In this document: positions 12,001 to 25,400 of the stretch, piece after piece | Position numbering within the stretch: position 1 is the stretch's first letter | Layout: each line of letters opens with the position of its first letter | NCBI GenBank assembly: GCA_040954595.2 | Contig: CM082583.2 | Location: forward strand, 10,912,001 to 10,976,000 | Source of the DNA: Balanoglossus misakiensis | Lineage: Eukaryota > Hemichordata | Direction of reading: 5' to 3' | Length of the DNA stretch: 64,000 nucleotides | Notes under the pieces: generated by a model | What the model was told of the DNA's origin: nothing | Databases searched by the model: none | What the model saw: the letters and a program-made list of their open reading frames with translations, nothing else | Program-made: the position numbers and the translations under genes

Positions 12001-14481
12001 CTGAGCATACTCTCGCGAGAATCTCGAATTAAAATCGAGAATCCAATGGTAACCTTTCACCTGCAAAACTGTGTATATTAGCCTCGTATATATATTGGCT
12101 AAAGCGTTTGTGTACAGGACATACAATACACATAACACTGCACTCTTAAAACCACTCAACGTATGTTTACAAATTTTTACTTCGCAGAAGAATGTAATAG
12201 AGATGTTCATTCTCGCACACACTCGCAGTCGAACAAATTTAAAGTCGGATTGAGCAAGTGCCTGCTGATAAAATTATCTGATAAAATCGACAAATGTGGC
12301 AAGAAAAGTCTACAACCAAGAGTTCGCATGAATTCTGGAAGAATTGAGGAATGAAACTTGACATGATGGAACGACTCTTTGTTGCCAGGGGAGACCAACG
12401 CGGATATCAGAATTCGCGACCTAGGTTAGCTATTGACATGTAAATTTAAAAAGTAAATATAAATAAACGTTCTATTTTAAGACACTTACTTCTTTAACCC
12501 CTTTCTAAGTTTTTGATTGAAATATGTTAGTTTATTCGTATAAATTTTAACTTTATTGCCTCTATGGTTAGGCTTCGTTTTGAAATCCAATGTTTATTAT
12601 AGATATAATTAATGAAATTTTCAAAAACACCCAATAAGTGGATAAAAGAGCCCTGACTTTCGGAAATAAATCCCAGCTGCATAAAATGTAATAATTGTCG
12701 TTTTGTCACATTATTTGGCGCTATCATCGAGTCTCTCTCGTTTCTGAGAACACAACGTGACATGAGATCAAAGAAATATTAAACAGTAATCTACTCACAA
12801 AACAGGTCGATCTGTTCTTCCCTTTCGTCCGTGCAGTCTTTACCTGGCGAATGTCACGATGAGATTAAAAAAACGACCGAAAGCGAAAGTTTGTAAATAT
12901 TGACCCTGAAGTATAAACAATTGCTTCACCAATAGGCTTTTAATACTGTAACTACACTCGGGGCTTTATTTTCGTAGTGTGACTAAAACATTACCTTAAT
13001 TTGACAAAACATTGAAGTCCTTATCATTCATGGTCTTTTTCGCAAGTTCACATATCAAGGATGTTTTTATTATCACATCTCTAAATTAGAGACGTGATAA
13101 TGTACAGATATATCATGGTCCGGAGTCCGTGCGATTGACATACGACATGAGAACGCTTTGCATTGGGGAACAAAGGGATCAGGCCTGCAGCTGTAATCCT
13201 TCGCCAAACACCTGACGTCACATCACACTTTCTGGCACAGGTGGCCAAATCATGGCCAAATGCCTTTGAATATGCACCACTCAAGCCGGTCCAATGATTG
13301 ATCAGGAATGGTTTGCAATGTATATACATGTACCGCGTTACTAAGACAAAAACTGTTCATATTTTATATTTCAGTGTAAGTTGTTCTTAGATTTGGCAAC
13401 CAAACAAGGCCATATCACACAAATCGTTTGAAGAAACAAATCATGTTATCACATACCAGCTTGATAATTCGAGCATATATCAACTAAAAGTTCTCGAGTA
13501 TCTGTGACTTCGTAAGTATATTTGTCAAGCAATGCAGTTCTCACTTCTACATGGGCGTAACCTTAATGATAGCAATAAGGCTATTCGCTTTCGGTTGGTG
13601 CCTCCCACCTCAGTTGAAATATTAAAGTTTAAACGCACACACGCCCCACACACGATACTTGTTTCTCGCAAAATAGCAGTGGGATGACACCCATTCAATA
13701 GAAGAGCATAACACTGACGTACAATTGACTTACGTTGTCATAATATTTGAGGCGTGGTCACATTTACAACGGGATCTGCTACGTACATGTTGCTTACTCA
13801 AAATGATTGAGAGCAGTTTTCGGTACAGTAATTAATATTTGTACATCCTCCACCCTCAATAAACTGGCCCAGGGCCGGGCCGCAATAAAATTACAAAACG
13901 CGATAACATATGCCTGTTACATTGAATGTAAATGTATTCATATTTGTCGAGTTGACTCAGTAAATTTGCGAAATTCGGATACATCTGTCATCACTGTTTA
14001 AGAACGATGTTTTATGACCATCCAAAACAAGTCTTCAAGACGTTGTCGAGTGAGCATTCACAGAAGAAAGGACGAGTCTGCAATAGACACGGATATAGGT
14101 AAGTCTGCGGCCGATAAACCCACCATGGCATCTGGTTTTAAATGTCTTCATTCGATTGGCATTATTGGCACAATGAAAATGACAGCATCTTTCACCTTAT
14201 AGGTCGCACTGTGCAACTTTCATTCTGTTTTTTTAAACAAAAGTCTCTCGTCTTTACCAACACCGAAAGTTATCACTCCGAGAATCTGTAAAGTTTTCTT
14301 TGAGAAAAAAAAACTTTTCAAGCTTAGAGAAGTTCTCTTTATTTGATAATCTAGCGAACCCAAATGAAAACTGAGATCAGGGTATGTTTGCGATAGTATA
14401 TGTCTTGCCTCCATGATAGTAAAGTACTCTAACGACTGTTATCTTGTTACAACTTGTGAAATAATAGGTTTATGATTAAAA
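6016..14481. other. 8.5 kb gene-poor interval between SLC10 copies B and C
   Basis: I found no exon chain or recognisable domain on either strand. Open frames up to about 150 codons (7120-7575 plus, 9333-9596 minus, 10945-11217 plus) have no family resemblance and no matching splice partners. The interval separates the inverted third SLC10 gene from the tandem pair. It probably contains copy B's promoter near 6.0-6.5 kb and copy C's promoter near 14.2-14.5 kb. Confidence 0.5.
6509..6606 (+). repeat. GA/GGGA-rich purine microsatellite
   Basis: A roughly 100 bp tract made almost wholly of G and A in GAGA and GGGA units. It creates Arg/Glu-rich and Leu/Ser-rich open frames on the two strands that should not be read as proteins. 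Confidence 0.95.
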
Positions 14482-16405
14482 ATGGATCTAATGGATAGCA
14501 ATACAGTGGCGGCGAATGTCACGAACGCCACGGCGAGTCCCGAGGACGAACTGACGGGCGAGCTGGGACTGGCGGACGCCATTTTGACGACAACGACGTT
14601 GGTTGTCATCATGCTGGGGATGGGATGTACACAGACTCTGCCAGAGTTATGGAAGATCCTGAAAAGACCGTTCGGTATCATCATCGGCTTCATCGTCCAG
14701 TTCTTTCTCATGCCACTGGTCGGTTTTGGATTGGCGCACGCTTTCAATCTGTCCGACGCACTGGCCATAAGCACCGTCATCATGACGTGTTGCCCAGGTG
14801 GTTCCATGTCCAATCTCTTCGCCTATTGGGCATTAGCAGATATTTCACTGAGGTAAGAACTTTAAAATGTCTCGGTTCTGTGGTGACTTTTCTCATTTTT
14901 GTTTTCAAATGGGCCCTTTGGATCCGGCAAAGAAGAACAATTATTTTCACAAACTTAAGGCTTCTTTGTCATTTCACTTTATCCTTGGTCAAAAGCAAGG
15001 GAAAGGTCACCACATGTGATGACGGCAACGTTTTTTGTCCAACCATGTGATTACTAGTATTTGTACGAGTAATCATTCCTGTGATGAGTGATTGTGATTG
15101 CGAACTTTGCACACAGAGGCAGTTCAAGTGAAACCAGTCAACAAATATCGCCACTTTGAGCACTGTGATGCGCAGAAAATAAAAACAGAAACTGCAGTAA
15201 CTGGTATTGAGACTGCATACAAAGTTTCCATGCCAACGCCAATACAGAACCGCAAGCAGTCTGGCATATCTGATTGAAACCTCGTTGTTAAATAAGTGGT
15301 ATTTTTTGTTGCAGTATCTGCATGACTACGTGTTCAACTATTCTGGCGGTCGGTATGATGCCCCTCTGTATATTCATGTACACGGGAAAATGGACAAACG
15401 AAGACACCCAAATCGCCATCCCTTATGTAAATGTGGCCACTTCTCTGGCCACCATCTTGTTGCCGACAGCAGTTGGAATGTTGATAAACTGGAAATTCAA
15501 GAAAATCGCCAAGTATCTCACGCAGGTAAAGTTGCCTTTCATTGTCACTGCGACAATACACCAAGTATAAGATAACATCCTCTGGAGCCCAGTGGCCACT
15601 ACTGGTGAGAACATTTCATTGTGAACAGCGCCCCCAGTGGTATAACCCTATTTGTAACACAGCCCTTGTTTTCAGTGAGCCTGTAGATTGGACTATTCAT
15701 AAAACTTCCCACCATTTAACAAAAAACAAGAGAACGAACACTGCATGCTTTACTGGGGTCAACTGTCTCTCTAATGAATGTATTTTTTCTGCTTCATTTT
15801 AGATTTGTAGCATCCTTGGTCTAATTGGCATATTTGGTGGTATTGCTCTCAGAGCATATGCCAACCCTGAGGTGTACATCAGCAGCTGGGAAGCTTGGGT
15901 AGTTGCCGCCATCTTGCCACCCATTGGCTTCATCCTGGCGTTCCTCATAGCAACCAGCATCCATTACAGTTTCCAGAGAAGACGGACGGTGGGAATCGAG
16001 TGCGGTTGCCAGAACCTGTCCCTGGCACTGACCATCATCAATCTGTCCTTCCCACCCGGACCCCTCCGTGCTGATATGCAGATCATCCCTTCCATCTACG
16101 GCCCTATCATGGGAGCTGAAGCCGGACTCTTTGTCTTGGCCTGCAGACTCTACTTCAAATTCTGCCAGCGAAAGACCAAAGTGGACGATCAGGAACTGGT
16201 CAAGGAAGCAACGATGTTGGACGAAGCTGATGGTGGTATGGCTGGAGGTTCCGGAGAAATGAAACTGAAGGAGATTGAAATGAATGGGCACACCAATACG
16301 GCAGTTGACACTTCTGAGGAGAAAAAACCTGATGAAACTGTCATTCAGGATTTGGAAGACAAGACGGTTGAAGAAACTAATGGAGAAGTCACATTTCACA
16401 TTTGA
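14482..16405 (+). CDS. SLC10A-like: SLC10-family sodium/bile-acid-type cotransporter, copy C
   Basis: Three coding exons at 14482-14852, 15315-15525 and 15803-16405 predict 394 aa. Intron positions and phases (2, then 0) match copies A and B, but the gene is inverted and clearly diverged. It keeps GMGC, the canonical CCPGGSMSNLFAYW signature, MTTCSTILAVGMMPLC, and IECGCQN with the sodium-site Glu/Gln followed by LSLALTIINLSF. These are closer to vertebrate ASBT/NTCP than copies A and B. The N-terminus has Asn-X-Thr sequons at NVT and NAT. The tail of about 70 aa is Glu/Lys-rich, contains HTNT and ends Phe-His-Ile. The predicted role is plasma-membrane sodium-coupled uptake of bile-salt-like or steroid-sulfate-like anions. 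The ATG at 14482 is the first before the glycosylation stretch. Confidence 0.92.
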
Positions 16406-16956
16406 ATGGACACCCTCTGCACGTTTGTCCTAGCATAATCCATCATGTAATTAATCTCCTGGTTAACAAGGGACACAGATAATCTTTTGGGTACATCTAT
16501 ATTTCTTTATCAAAATAATACTAGGTAGTTTTAAAGTATTTATATTAATCAAACCAATAATACTAAGATCAAAAACTATAATTTGAAACACTGTTTCAAA
16601 CTTCCAACAATAACCTTTGTGGGTTTGCATATCATTTTAATGTGATATTGGTGATTTCCAACAAAAACCATGTGTAGACTTCATACCAATAGAAATGTAA
16701 ATTAAATTGTATTTGAATAAAGGTACCACAGAGTCCAACAATGTTTTCGCTCTACTGCAAATAGATCTATTTTTACCACACACCCACACACACATGTTTT
16801 GGTCAAAATTTGATAAAATCAATTCCTTTCATATTTTTAATTCAATTACAAAATCAAACAGCTGCATCTTATTATTCCTATCTCTTAAAAATATATCACA
16901 GTGCATAACATCATGAATTCGCACTGCAAAACTTCCTGAATTGAAGATTTGATTGG
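16406..16956. other. Convergent 3' ends of SLC10 copy C and SRFBP1
   Basis: About 550 bp of AT-rich DNA between the stop codons of two converging genes. It holds a plus-strand AATAAA at 16716-16721 and a short CA run near 16780. No coding sequence is seen. Confidence 0.6.
16716..16721 (+). terminator. Putative polyadenylation signal, SLC10 copy C
   Basis: A perfect AATAAA hexamer about 310 nt after the copy C stop codon, the first on this strand downstream of the gene. Confidence 0.5.
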
Positions 16957-19123
16957 TCAGTCATCATCAAATTTGATTTTCTTGCCACAGAATTTCACCA
17001 TTGCTGATTCTTGCTGTCTTCTCCTTTTGCTGGCCTCCCAAGATGGATGGACATACGTTGTTGGTGGTTTGCTTTTTGTGGCTTCCTTTTTCTCTTTTGG
17101 CTTCACAGTTGGTCGTTTTTCTTTCACTGCAATGAGGAAGATAAGTTGAATTATTTTCAGTGTTTTTGCCCCTTTGCACTATTGGCTTTCATTTTTGACA
17201 AGTGTGGCTTATAGATCAGATGGATTGAAATCGTTCACTATACCTGCAAGATCCACTCTACATGGATTTAAAACTGGTTTTCTTTTGGCAATGTCATCAG
17301 CTGGCATTGGTCTCGTGTTCCTGAAGAGGTAAACAATACTAAATTAAAGTTTCTGGCTGGTGGTCATATCATGATCATATAACATAAATTACCAAATTTT
17401 CATTCAGACATCACATGTACAAAGGAAAAGGAAAGCATACTTTTTGTTGTTATTTCTCTGCTGTCCAGTCTCTCTTCCGTTGTCTTTTTTTGGCTCTCCA
17501 CTCTCTTTGCGCATCCCTTTTCTGTCTGGTTGCTTCACTTTTCTCTCTGGTTGCTTCTTTTTTGTTGCTACGGCCGACAAACTTCCAATGAATGTCGACT
17601 TGAAAGCCATCCTTCCATGCATCCTGAAATCACTCGGTGTTTTCGGACCAGATGGGAGATCTGCTTTCTGATGGCTGTCTGTGTGTTTCCCTTCAGGTTC
17701 ATTGTCAGAATCACCCAGTAGTGATTCGCGATTGCGTTTTGATACTTTGACATTTGAGTCCGCTTTTGCAATGGACAAATGTTTGTGTTTCACAGAGGAA
17801 AGTGGAGGTCCTTCTGCTTTGTTTCCCTTTTCGCTTAACGTTCTTTTTTTGCTGGTTCTTATGAACAAGTCACCAGAAGTATCCTCATGCTCTCCTACTT
17901 CCTCCTCCTCTTCATCATCACCATCATTAATATAGGATTCATTCTTGTTGTCATGGTTACCTTCGACTCCATCTCTTGTGTTGTCTTTCAGTACAGAATC
18001 TTCACTGACGTTGTCCACACTTCTTGTAACATTCAAATCATCACTGCTATTCTCTTCTTCATCACAAGATGAAGACCTATCATTTCTCTCCTCAGTACTT
18101 CTATTATCATCCTTATCACAGTTATCATTATCATCAATTTCATCAACATAACGTTCATTTTTCCATGGTCTTTGATGTTTACTGAAACTCCACTCTTGAA
18201 GAGATTGAAGTTCATGGTCTTCAAATGATTCTGCAAATCAGAGTGAGAAAAATGGGATTAAGCAATCATGGACTATGACAGTTCTGTGGGGAGGGAGGGG
18301 GTACATCTATGATCTACGTAATTAGAAACAACTAACCTTTAATTTTTTGGACAGACTTCTTCACAATTTTATGACATACGACTCTAGCGAGGGCTCTCTC
18401 TTCCAATGATCCTGTGTCCTGTTAATGTGTGGTAAAACAACAGAAGGAAACCATATCATATCATGTACTGTATATTCATTATGCTAGTAAAACAAGTGTC
18501 ACTCTCAATTTGACGTCATGAGGGCAGCGCCACGCACAATCCTACCTTGTTCACAATCTCAAAAGTTATGTCTTCTTTCAGTGCTCTTTTGGCGACACTG
18601 TCAAGATTCAAGTCTTTGATTATTTCAATCTCTTGTACCAGTCTGTTGGCTCTTCTCTCATTTTTGGCTTTCTGTTGATCATTTCCTCTGTACAGTAATG
18701 AAATATGAAATGATATGAGATGAGAGTACATTGTGGAATCCCATTAACCCTTTCAGAACCGTGGTTCAGTCCAAACCCATTGATTTCTATGATAAAGTTG
18801 TTCCATACCTTTTACTTGTGAGCCCTTTAGCATGTCTTGTGAGATGATTTATAACAATTGCTTTCGTACGCTTGATGACCTGTTTCAAGCGAATGACCTG
18901 TAAATTTGTAAAATACATGTATACTGAAAATCATAATGCTATTTAAACCTGTTCAATATAGTACATCAACGTTGTATGATTAGACAGTCTGTGTGTGTAC
19001 ATACTGCAACCTGGTAATGTATAGTCTATAGAGGTGTAGGTCATCTGAGCTGAGCCACATACAGTACACGGAAATATGTTTTCAAAGTTGTCCCACCTCA
19101 TCGTTCAACTTGATATTAACCAT
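16957..19123 (-). CDS. SRFBP1: Serum response factor-binding protein 1 (Bud22-type)
   Basis: Seven coding exons on the minus strand: 19123-19097, 18897-18809, 18687-18546, 18418-18337, 18230-17441, 17320-17244 and 17126-16957. They sum to 1377 nt (458 aa; human is about 430). The N-terminus starts MVNIKLNDE and continues with the basic helix VIRLKQVIKRTKAIVINHL, matching the SRFBP1/BUD22 N-terminal helical region. Exon 4 aligns with the human ERAIARLAVHPLLKKK segment. The C-terminus contains YVHPSWEASKRRR and ends GKKIKFDDD, the hallmark Bud22 tail. The middle exon is low complexity, with a run of Asp/Glu near codons 205-220 and Lys/Arg-rich nuclear-type patches. In yeast BUD22 acts in small-subunit ribosome biogenesis; vertebrate SRFBP1 binds SRF and is nuclear. 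It is head to head with RASA1. Confidence 0.95.
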
Positions 19124-19493
19124 GATGCCCAATCAATAACGCGCAGGTTCCAATCTGATGACAGCGGCGCTTCTAAGATGAAATATGCAACTTGTACATA
19201 TCTGCACGTGTACGTAGGAGTTGCGGAAGTTGCTCTAACGTAAGCGGAAGTGATGCTACGGAGTCGACCACAAGGGGGCGGTTTGCAGATGAAACTTCGG
19301 AGTAACGCTTCGGGACCTATGCATCCTTCTTTCCAAATAGAAGTTGTTATAGACACTTCTGGTTGCTGATTTCAACAACTGTAATTTCTATCAAATCTGG
19401 CGCTATCGAAACGTTTTCAAAGTGGGGGCTGTCAGTGGAATTTCGAGTCGCGTTTATACAGTAAATGCTGCAAGGCCTAGGAGGAAATCCAAA
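19124..19493. promoter_or_regulatory. Shared bidirectional promoter interval, SRFBP1/RASA1
   Basis: Only 370 bp separate the start codons of two divergently transcribed genes, so both promoters and both 5' UTRs must lie here or extend into first introns. The interval is locally richer in CpG than the flanks. I see no convincing TATA box at a fixed spacing. Confidence 0.65.
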
Positions 19494-22400
19494 ATGGCGG
19501 CGAACTGCCGTGCTTCGATAAACTCGCATCACTATATGCCGATAAATCGAAGCTCGGAAGAACTACAGGACCTTACTATCCATGATGAGTTTGATCCGTT
19601 TGAAGGGGGCTCAGCGAGCTTCGACGAGACCGTCGATATCAACTTGACAGCACCCCCAGAAAACGAGTAAGTAAACCACAAATCTTGTTCAACTTCAATC
19701 GTGTCACACACACAGCCTCGATCTATTGATATTAGGGCTGACATTCCCGCCCACACACACTACGATGAAGGCAGGCAAACAGACTATATGTTTCATGGAG
19801 GTATGGAGTATTTGTCACACATCCCGCCGTGATCAAATCGACTTCATATTTACTGACGTGTCACGTGAGCGCTTATTTACAAGATGCCCATCAGTAATAT
19901 AAAACCGAAGAAGAAAAGCATTTGTTGGTTTCATTAAAAGTTGTTACAAAAATGACGCTGGTTGACTTTCCGTCACCGGCGTTAGAGGTCACAGACACTT
20001 CCTGTGTAGACGTATTATCGGGTCACGGCTTTCATATTGTTACTTTGCTAATGAATAGGCGTTGTGTTCTTTGAAGCGCTGACGAGACCTTCAACGGAAA
20101 CTATGTTATTGTTGTTTATCAAATTGATGTGGGAGAGGCAGATAGCTCCGCCCATAACTGTGACATCACATTCATTGATAGTTTACCCACCACACTCAGT
20201 CACACACTCACACACCTAGTTCACGGATAGTTTACTGAAGTACAACCGAGGGAATAAGGACTAAAACAAGACCAAGTAGACCGAAGTTTTAGCCATGCCA
20301 TGGGCTGTTTTACCCACTGACATTGACGATGACAGTTCTTGCTTGGACTGTATTGTAGCCGAGCTGAATATACATGTACCTCTGAAAGCAAGACAGAAAT
20401 TCGCCGCCGTCAGAAGAAATAGAAAGTCATGGAGTGAATACTGGAATATTTGCTCACATACCATGTCACTGTGCTGGATCGCTTTATACAAAAGTGTTGG
20501 TCAAAATAGGATTTATTCATATAATAAGATTTCACATTCCTTCAAAAATCATCACAGGTAGGTTTATTTAGTGAACCTTGAACCCAGGTCTCATACTAGT
20601 CCAAGTAATAGTCAATTGTGAAAATTGAAGTTTTAAGTCGAACCAAGAAGATTATTTTAATTTATTTATTTCCTGAGATGTACTATGGTACCCAGAAATT
20701 CCATAATTTATTCATATAATTACATTTTAGTATTGATAATAGTAGTGGTTAATTTTTCCAAATGACCAATGTTGTTTAAAAGCTTGTAATCACAGTATTT
20801 CAATACTCAGATTCCTGTCAAGAATGTGGTATTGTTACGGTCGGTTTTCGATTTTATTCTCCAATTCCTTGAGCTGTGTGAACACTCACTGAGTTGTCGC
20901 CGGTCCTTTATGGCCCAATCTTGACATTGAACTCAATGCTGACATTGAAACTGAACTAATAAAAGACCGGCATATGTGTAAGTTATTCCACATGGTCATG
21001 GAAGGTCACTGTTCAGTCGTCCATCCAGTCAGTATCTAGGTGTAGTCTTTATCATTTGGTATCAATGCTTGTAATACAGTATTTGCCATACGGTGATTAC
21101 TGTTGTCATGTTTGAAAAATGAGTGAGAAACACTCTTTTTTTTGAGGAAAAATGGGAGATGACCAATCGTTCTTCACACATAATTTATTGCCGACAGTGT
21201 AAAAGATTACCGTAGTATAGGAAATAAATTATTACAGTTATCAATAATCAAGAGGTGTGTACAGCTGGATGAATGAAGCATGTTACATCATACTTGTATG
21301 TATAGGGGTGACCTTGTGTGAGATTACTATGATTGGTAAGCTTGGAATTTGAACAGCCATTACTATGTAAGTCCTTCATTGTAATTCCTGCTCCACATGG
21401 TCACTTAAAAAGGGTCTAACTCTCAACTTGGACCACTGGATGACAGATAATGTAATGATGTAATTTTCAGCTATCCTGGTAGTCAATTAGGAATGTACAT
21501 TTAATGTGATCTGTCAAGACTTTTAGGGTAGTGATGTATGTGGGATCAGATCATGTGAAGTTCTGAGGCATGTCACATATGTGTGTCATCTTGTCTGCCA
21601 AATTTCCACATGAATGAGGGTCTAGACTCTATTCTTCACGGTCCTCATTTAATTGAAAATGGAGATGGTCCTTAATTTATACATGTAGGAAACTAGTATC
21701 TAAATGACATCAGTTTTCATGTTAAAATTGTTCCTATTATTATTGATGGGAGGTCAGTGAGATAAAGAATCCTGTTTTCAGCTATAATATAGAATTACTA
21801 TCTTGAAGTTTGACTTTAATAAGTTACAGTGTCTGTTTCAAAGCTTTCAGTTTATATATAACTTAAAAGAGTTAGCTCTCTTTCAAAGTGTGTACCACCG
21901 ATAATCTTTTAAATACATGTAGTCAAAATAGACCTTATTCTGACTAACCATGAATGTGATTGACGTCATATCATGAATTAAAAATCCTTGGCCCTGCAAA
22001 ATTCATCAGCCAATTCATACTTCTAAAAATAGACAATTATATCTGGCTAGCAGATGTGTTTTCATTGCCAGAGGTAGTGTATACTGACTCCCACTCAAAC
22101 TACCGGGTATGACCATTTCCCTCAAAGTTAAGTCAGACCACCCCACCCACATATAGCAAACATTACTGCTGTATGGTTCCTCTGTATGGAAACTCTTTCA
22201 GACCGAGTCATTAGTATTCCAGCTCCTATTTTTTAACTACCATGATCAGAAGAATAATAATTTTTTTACAGCTCACATGTATTAAAAATAAATTATAGCT
22301 AGTTTTGAGGACATATGTAGTATGTCAGCACAGTATATTTGTACAAATGTTCCGAATATTTCAATGAATGAGTAATTTTCACAGCTTGTAAATTTCTTGT

Positions 22401-25400
22401 GTCAGCTGGTTGTTTTTACCAGCTGTCGGTTAATTTACTGCATCCGTGATTATATTTGAAAATAATGGAGTTCAGATTATTTTATGAATTGAATTACTGT
22501 GGATGATTGATCCTCCATGGTCATCCTGCATTTGGTAATTAATCTCATTTCTGTTTTGTCACTCACGTAGATGGTACCACGGCAAGCTTGATAGAGCTAC
22601 ATCAGAAGAGCGGTTATTGGCCACTGGACGATTTGGGAGCTATTTGATTCGAGAAAGTGATCGCAGACAAGGTTCCTATGTCTTATCCTTCTTAGGAAAT
22701 ACTGGAATTAATCATTTCAAGTGAGTATGTCATATCTTGGCTTTTGTTTTAAAATAGGTTCAGTTATTGTTGCCTAGGTGACTCAACATTACTACATGGA
22801 AGATTCAATTCTTCATCAGATTGTGTTTCTGTCACTGAGTGATATTTTCTTCTTTTTCCATCAGGATTACAGCAGTTTGTGGTGATTATTACATTGGCAG
22901 TAGACAATTTGACAGCTTGTCTGGTTTAATCAGCTGGTATTCCAGTATTTCCTGCATTCTGAAAGATGAAAAACTCTTATTTGCAGTACCGCCACCAGAG
23001 GTATGTATACGTAACCACTCATACTATAATCTGCATGGTAAATGTGAAAATGTCTATGATAACCTTTTTGCAATTGCTCTGCAAAATATGATACAATGAT
23101 AAAACTTGGTGATATTTTATTTTGTTTTGTTTGCTGCACAGCCTGTGGATGACAGAAGAAGAGTTGTCGCTATCCTGCCGTATACTAAGTTACCGGACAC
23201 AGATGAACTCAGGTATGTTTGATCAAATTCGTACTTGTGCCCTGCTCCCAAACTCACCAACAAATCCACCCTTTAAATATAACTTGCAAATGTTTCTTAC
23301 TACAAACACACATTCTCTTTTTTATTGATTTGCAGTTTTGTGAAAGGTGAAGTATTTACAGTACATAATGCACTGGTTGGTGGATGGCTATGGGTCACAT
23401 CTCATGCTACAAACCAGAGTGGTCTGGTAATCAAAGATTTGGTGGAAGAAATTGTGAGTGGTCCATTTAACATCATCTTATTATTGCAATGTTAAACAGA
23501 CTGGCTTTTACTTTTAGTTTCATCTGTGCATGAAATCTTTACACTTGGTGTTCTGTGTTCTCTTGGACTGACACTTGTTTTTCGTCTGTTTTTCTTCAGG
23601 ATGGTCAGATGGACCCTCATGAAAACCAAGAGTAAGTTACTTAGTCTTTCCCTTGCCAATATTTCATGGATGTTTTGAAGTGTGTTTGTGTGTCATTTAC
23701 CATCAGTTTGAATGAAATATGTATCTTCTCAGTGTACTTGTCTGATAGTGCCTGTGCATTTTCTTACAGGTGGTTTCATGGTGGTATTACCAAGCAAGAG
23801 GCTGTAGAGTTGCTCATGTCAGGTAAGTCTTTGCCTGTCAACTTGATGAAGATGATCAAGAATGGTATAATTATGGGTGGCTTCATTTCAGTTTTTAATG
23901 CCATTATTGTCACTTCTACACGAGATGCAGTCATGGGAAAAATCAGTTTGACTGAAATTTGATCTTTCAGAGGGTGATGTCGGAAGTTTCCTTATTCGGA
24001 CAAGTGACAAAAATCCAGGAGACTATTCAATGTCTTTCCGGACAGAGGACACTATCCAGAGGTTTTGGATCCAGAAACAGGCCACGGAGTATGTTATGGG
24101 AGGACGATATTACAACAGGTACATTTACTTGACCTATTCTTCTATCCCAAAAAACCTGCCTCTATAAGCCTGTAATGTTCCAAATTTGTGCGAGTAATTT
24201 TCTGTAGCCATTTCAAAATTATTGTCATTTAGAGGTGACATCCACTGCTGATGATAAGCTACTCATTTCAGCTGTCATTTCATTGAACTTAAATCTGTTT
24301 CGTCAATTCGCTAAATATACCGTCTGAGAATTCATTGACTTTTTATTTGCAAGAAGCCCTAGCTGTTTTCTCCAAAGAGCCTCCTACCACCCACTCCCAC
24401 TCCCACCCCCGACCACCACCACCACAATAGAAGGAACACTGTAGGTAATCACCTAAGAAGTCTTCACGTCATTGAGCAGAAGAGTTGATGTCAAGTGTAG
24501 AGTTGTCGTGACTAGAGACATCCGGAGTGTCGACACTAGAAAACTTATTTTCAGCATCAAAACTCGACACTTAAAATGAATGGCGCATAACTATCAGAGT
24601 TCTGCACATGTAGCTTCTTGACTGAGTGAAAACCATCCCGGCCCCAGGTGTACAAGTGTGACACCTGAAAGTCCATTTTTTTCGCAGCTTGAGTGCGCTG
24701 TAGGCTGTACATTGAAATTGTACTTTTCTGCATTGCCCTTGCAGTCTTGAATCCATCATTGAGCATTATCAGGAAGAAGAGCTGGTTGAAGGCTACACTC
24801 TCGGAAGACCAGTACCAGTCAAGGTAAAAAAACTCACCAAACACTAATAGCCGTTCCAGTCCATTTTGTGTGGTTCCATGTATTTCTCCTATCCAAGTTC
24901 CATGTACCGATGTGCATGTGAATTGTGAATTACTGAGTTGTTGCTGTGGCTGTAGATTAAATTCTTCTGCATTAAAAGTAATACGTTTTGTTATATTTTC
25001 ATTTGTCAGGCCAAGATTCAAACCAATGGTGGGTCAGTAATAGAAGTGGATTCCCGTGCCGTTTATGCAACAATTGTTGGTAGGAATACAGGATCCGAAA
25101 TTCTGTCCAATAAGACAGAAGCCTCAGTAATGAAAGGGTACCTCAACAAGAAAAGTAAGTCCGTTTGCCAATTTCTGATTTTGTTTTAATTTATCACATA
25201 ATTTCACCGTTTTATGAGCAGTTGTATACACTAAGTACTGTGAGAGAGTCATAATAGTTGTAATTGGTAATATTACCAAAAAGGCAGGAAAGCTCTATTC
25301 TTTTATATAACTACAGTATATCGGTAGTTATCACAATTTGAAAACAGTTCTATTTTGTAAAACTTTGCAGGTGGTAGAACTAAGAAATGGAAAGTTTTAT

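Noticed and set aside
20295-20561. Possible alternative first exon in RASA1 intron 1 (frame followed by AG/GTAGGT)
   Set aside because: The donor-like site alone is weak evidence; the peptide does not resemble any RASA1 N-terminus, and exon 1 at 19494 already splices in phase to exon 2.
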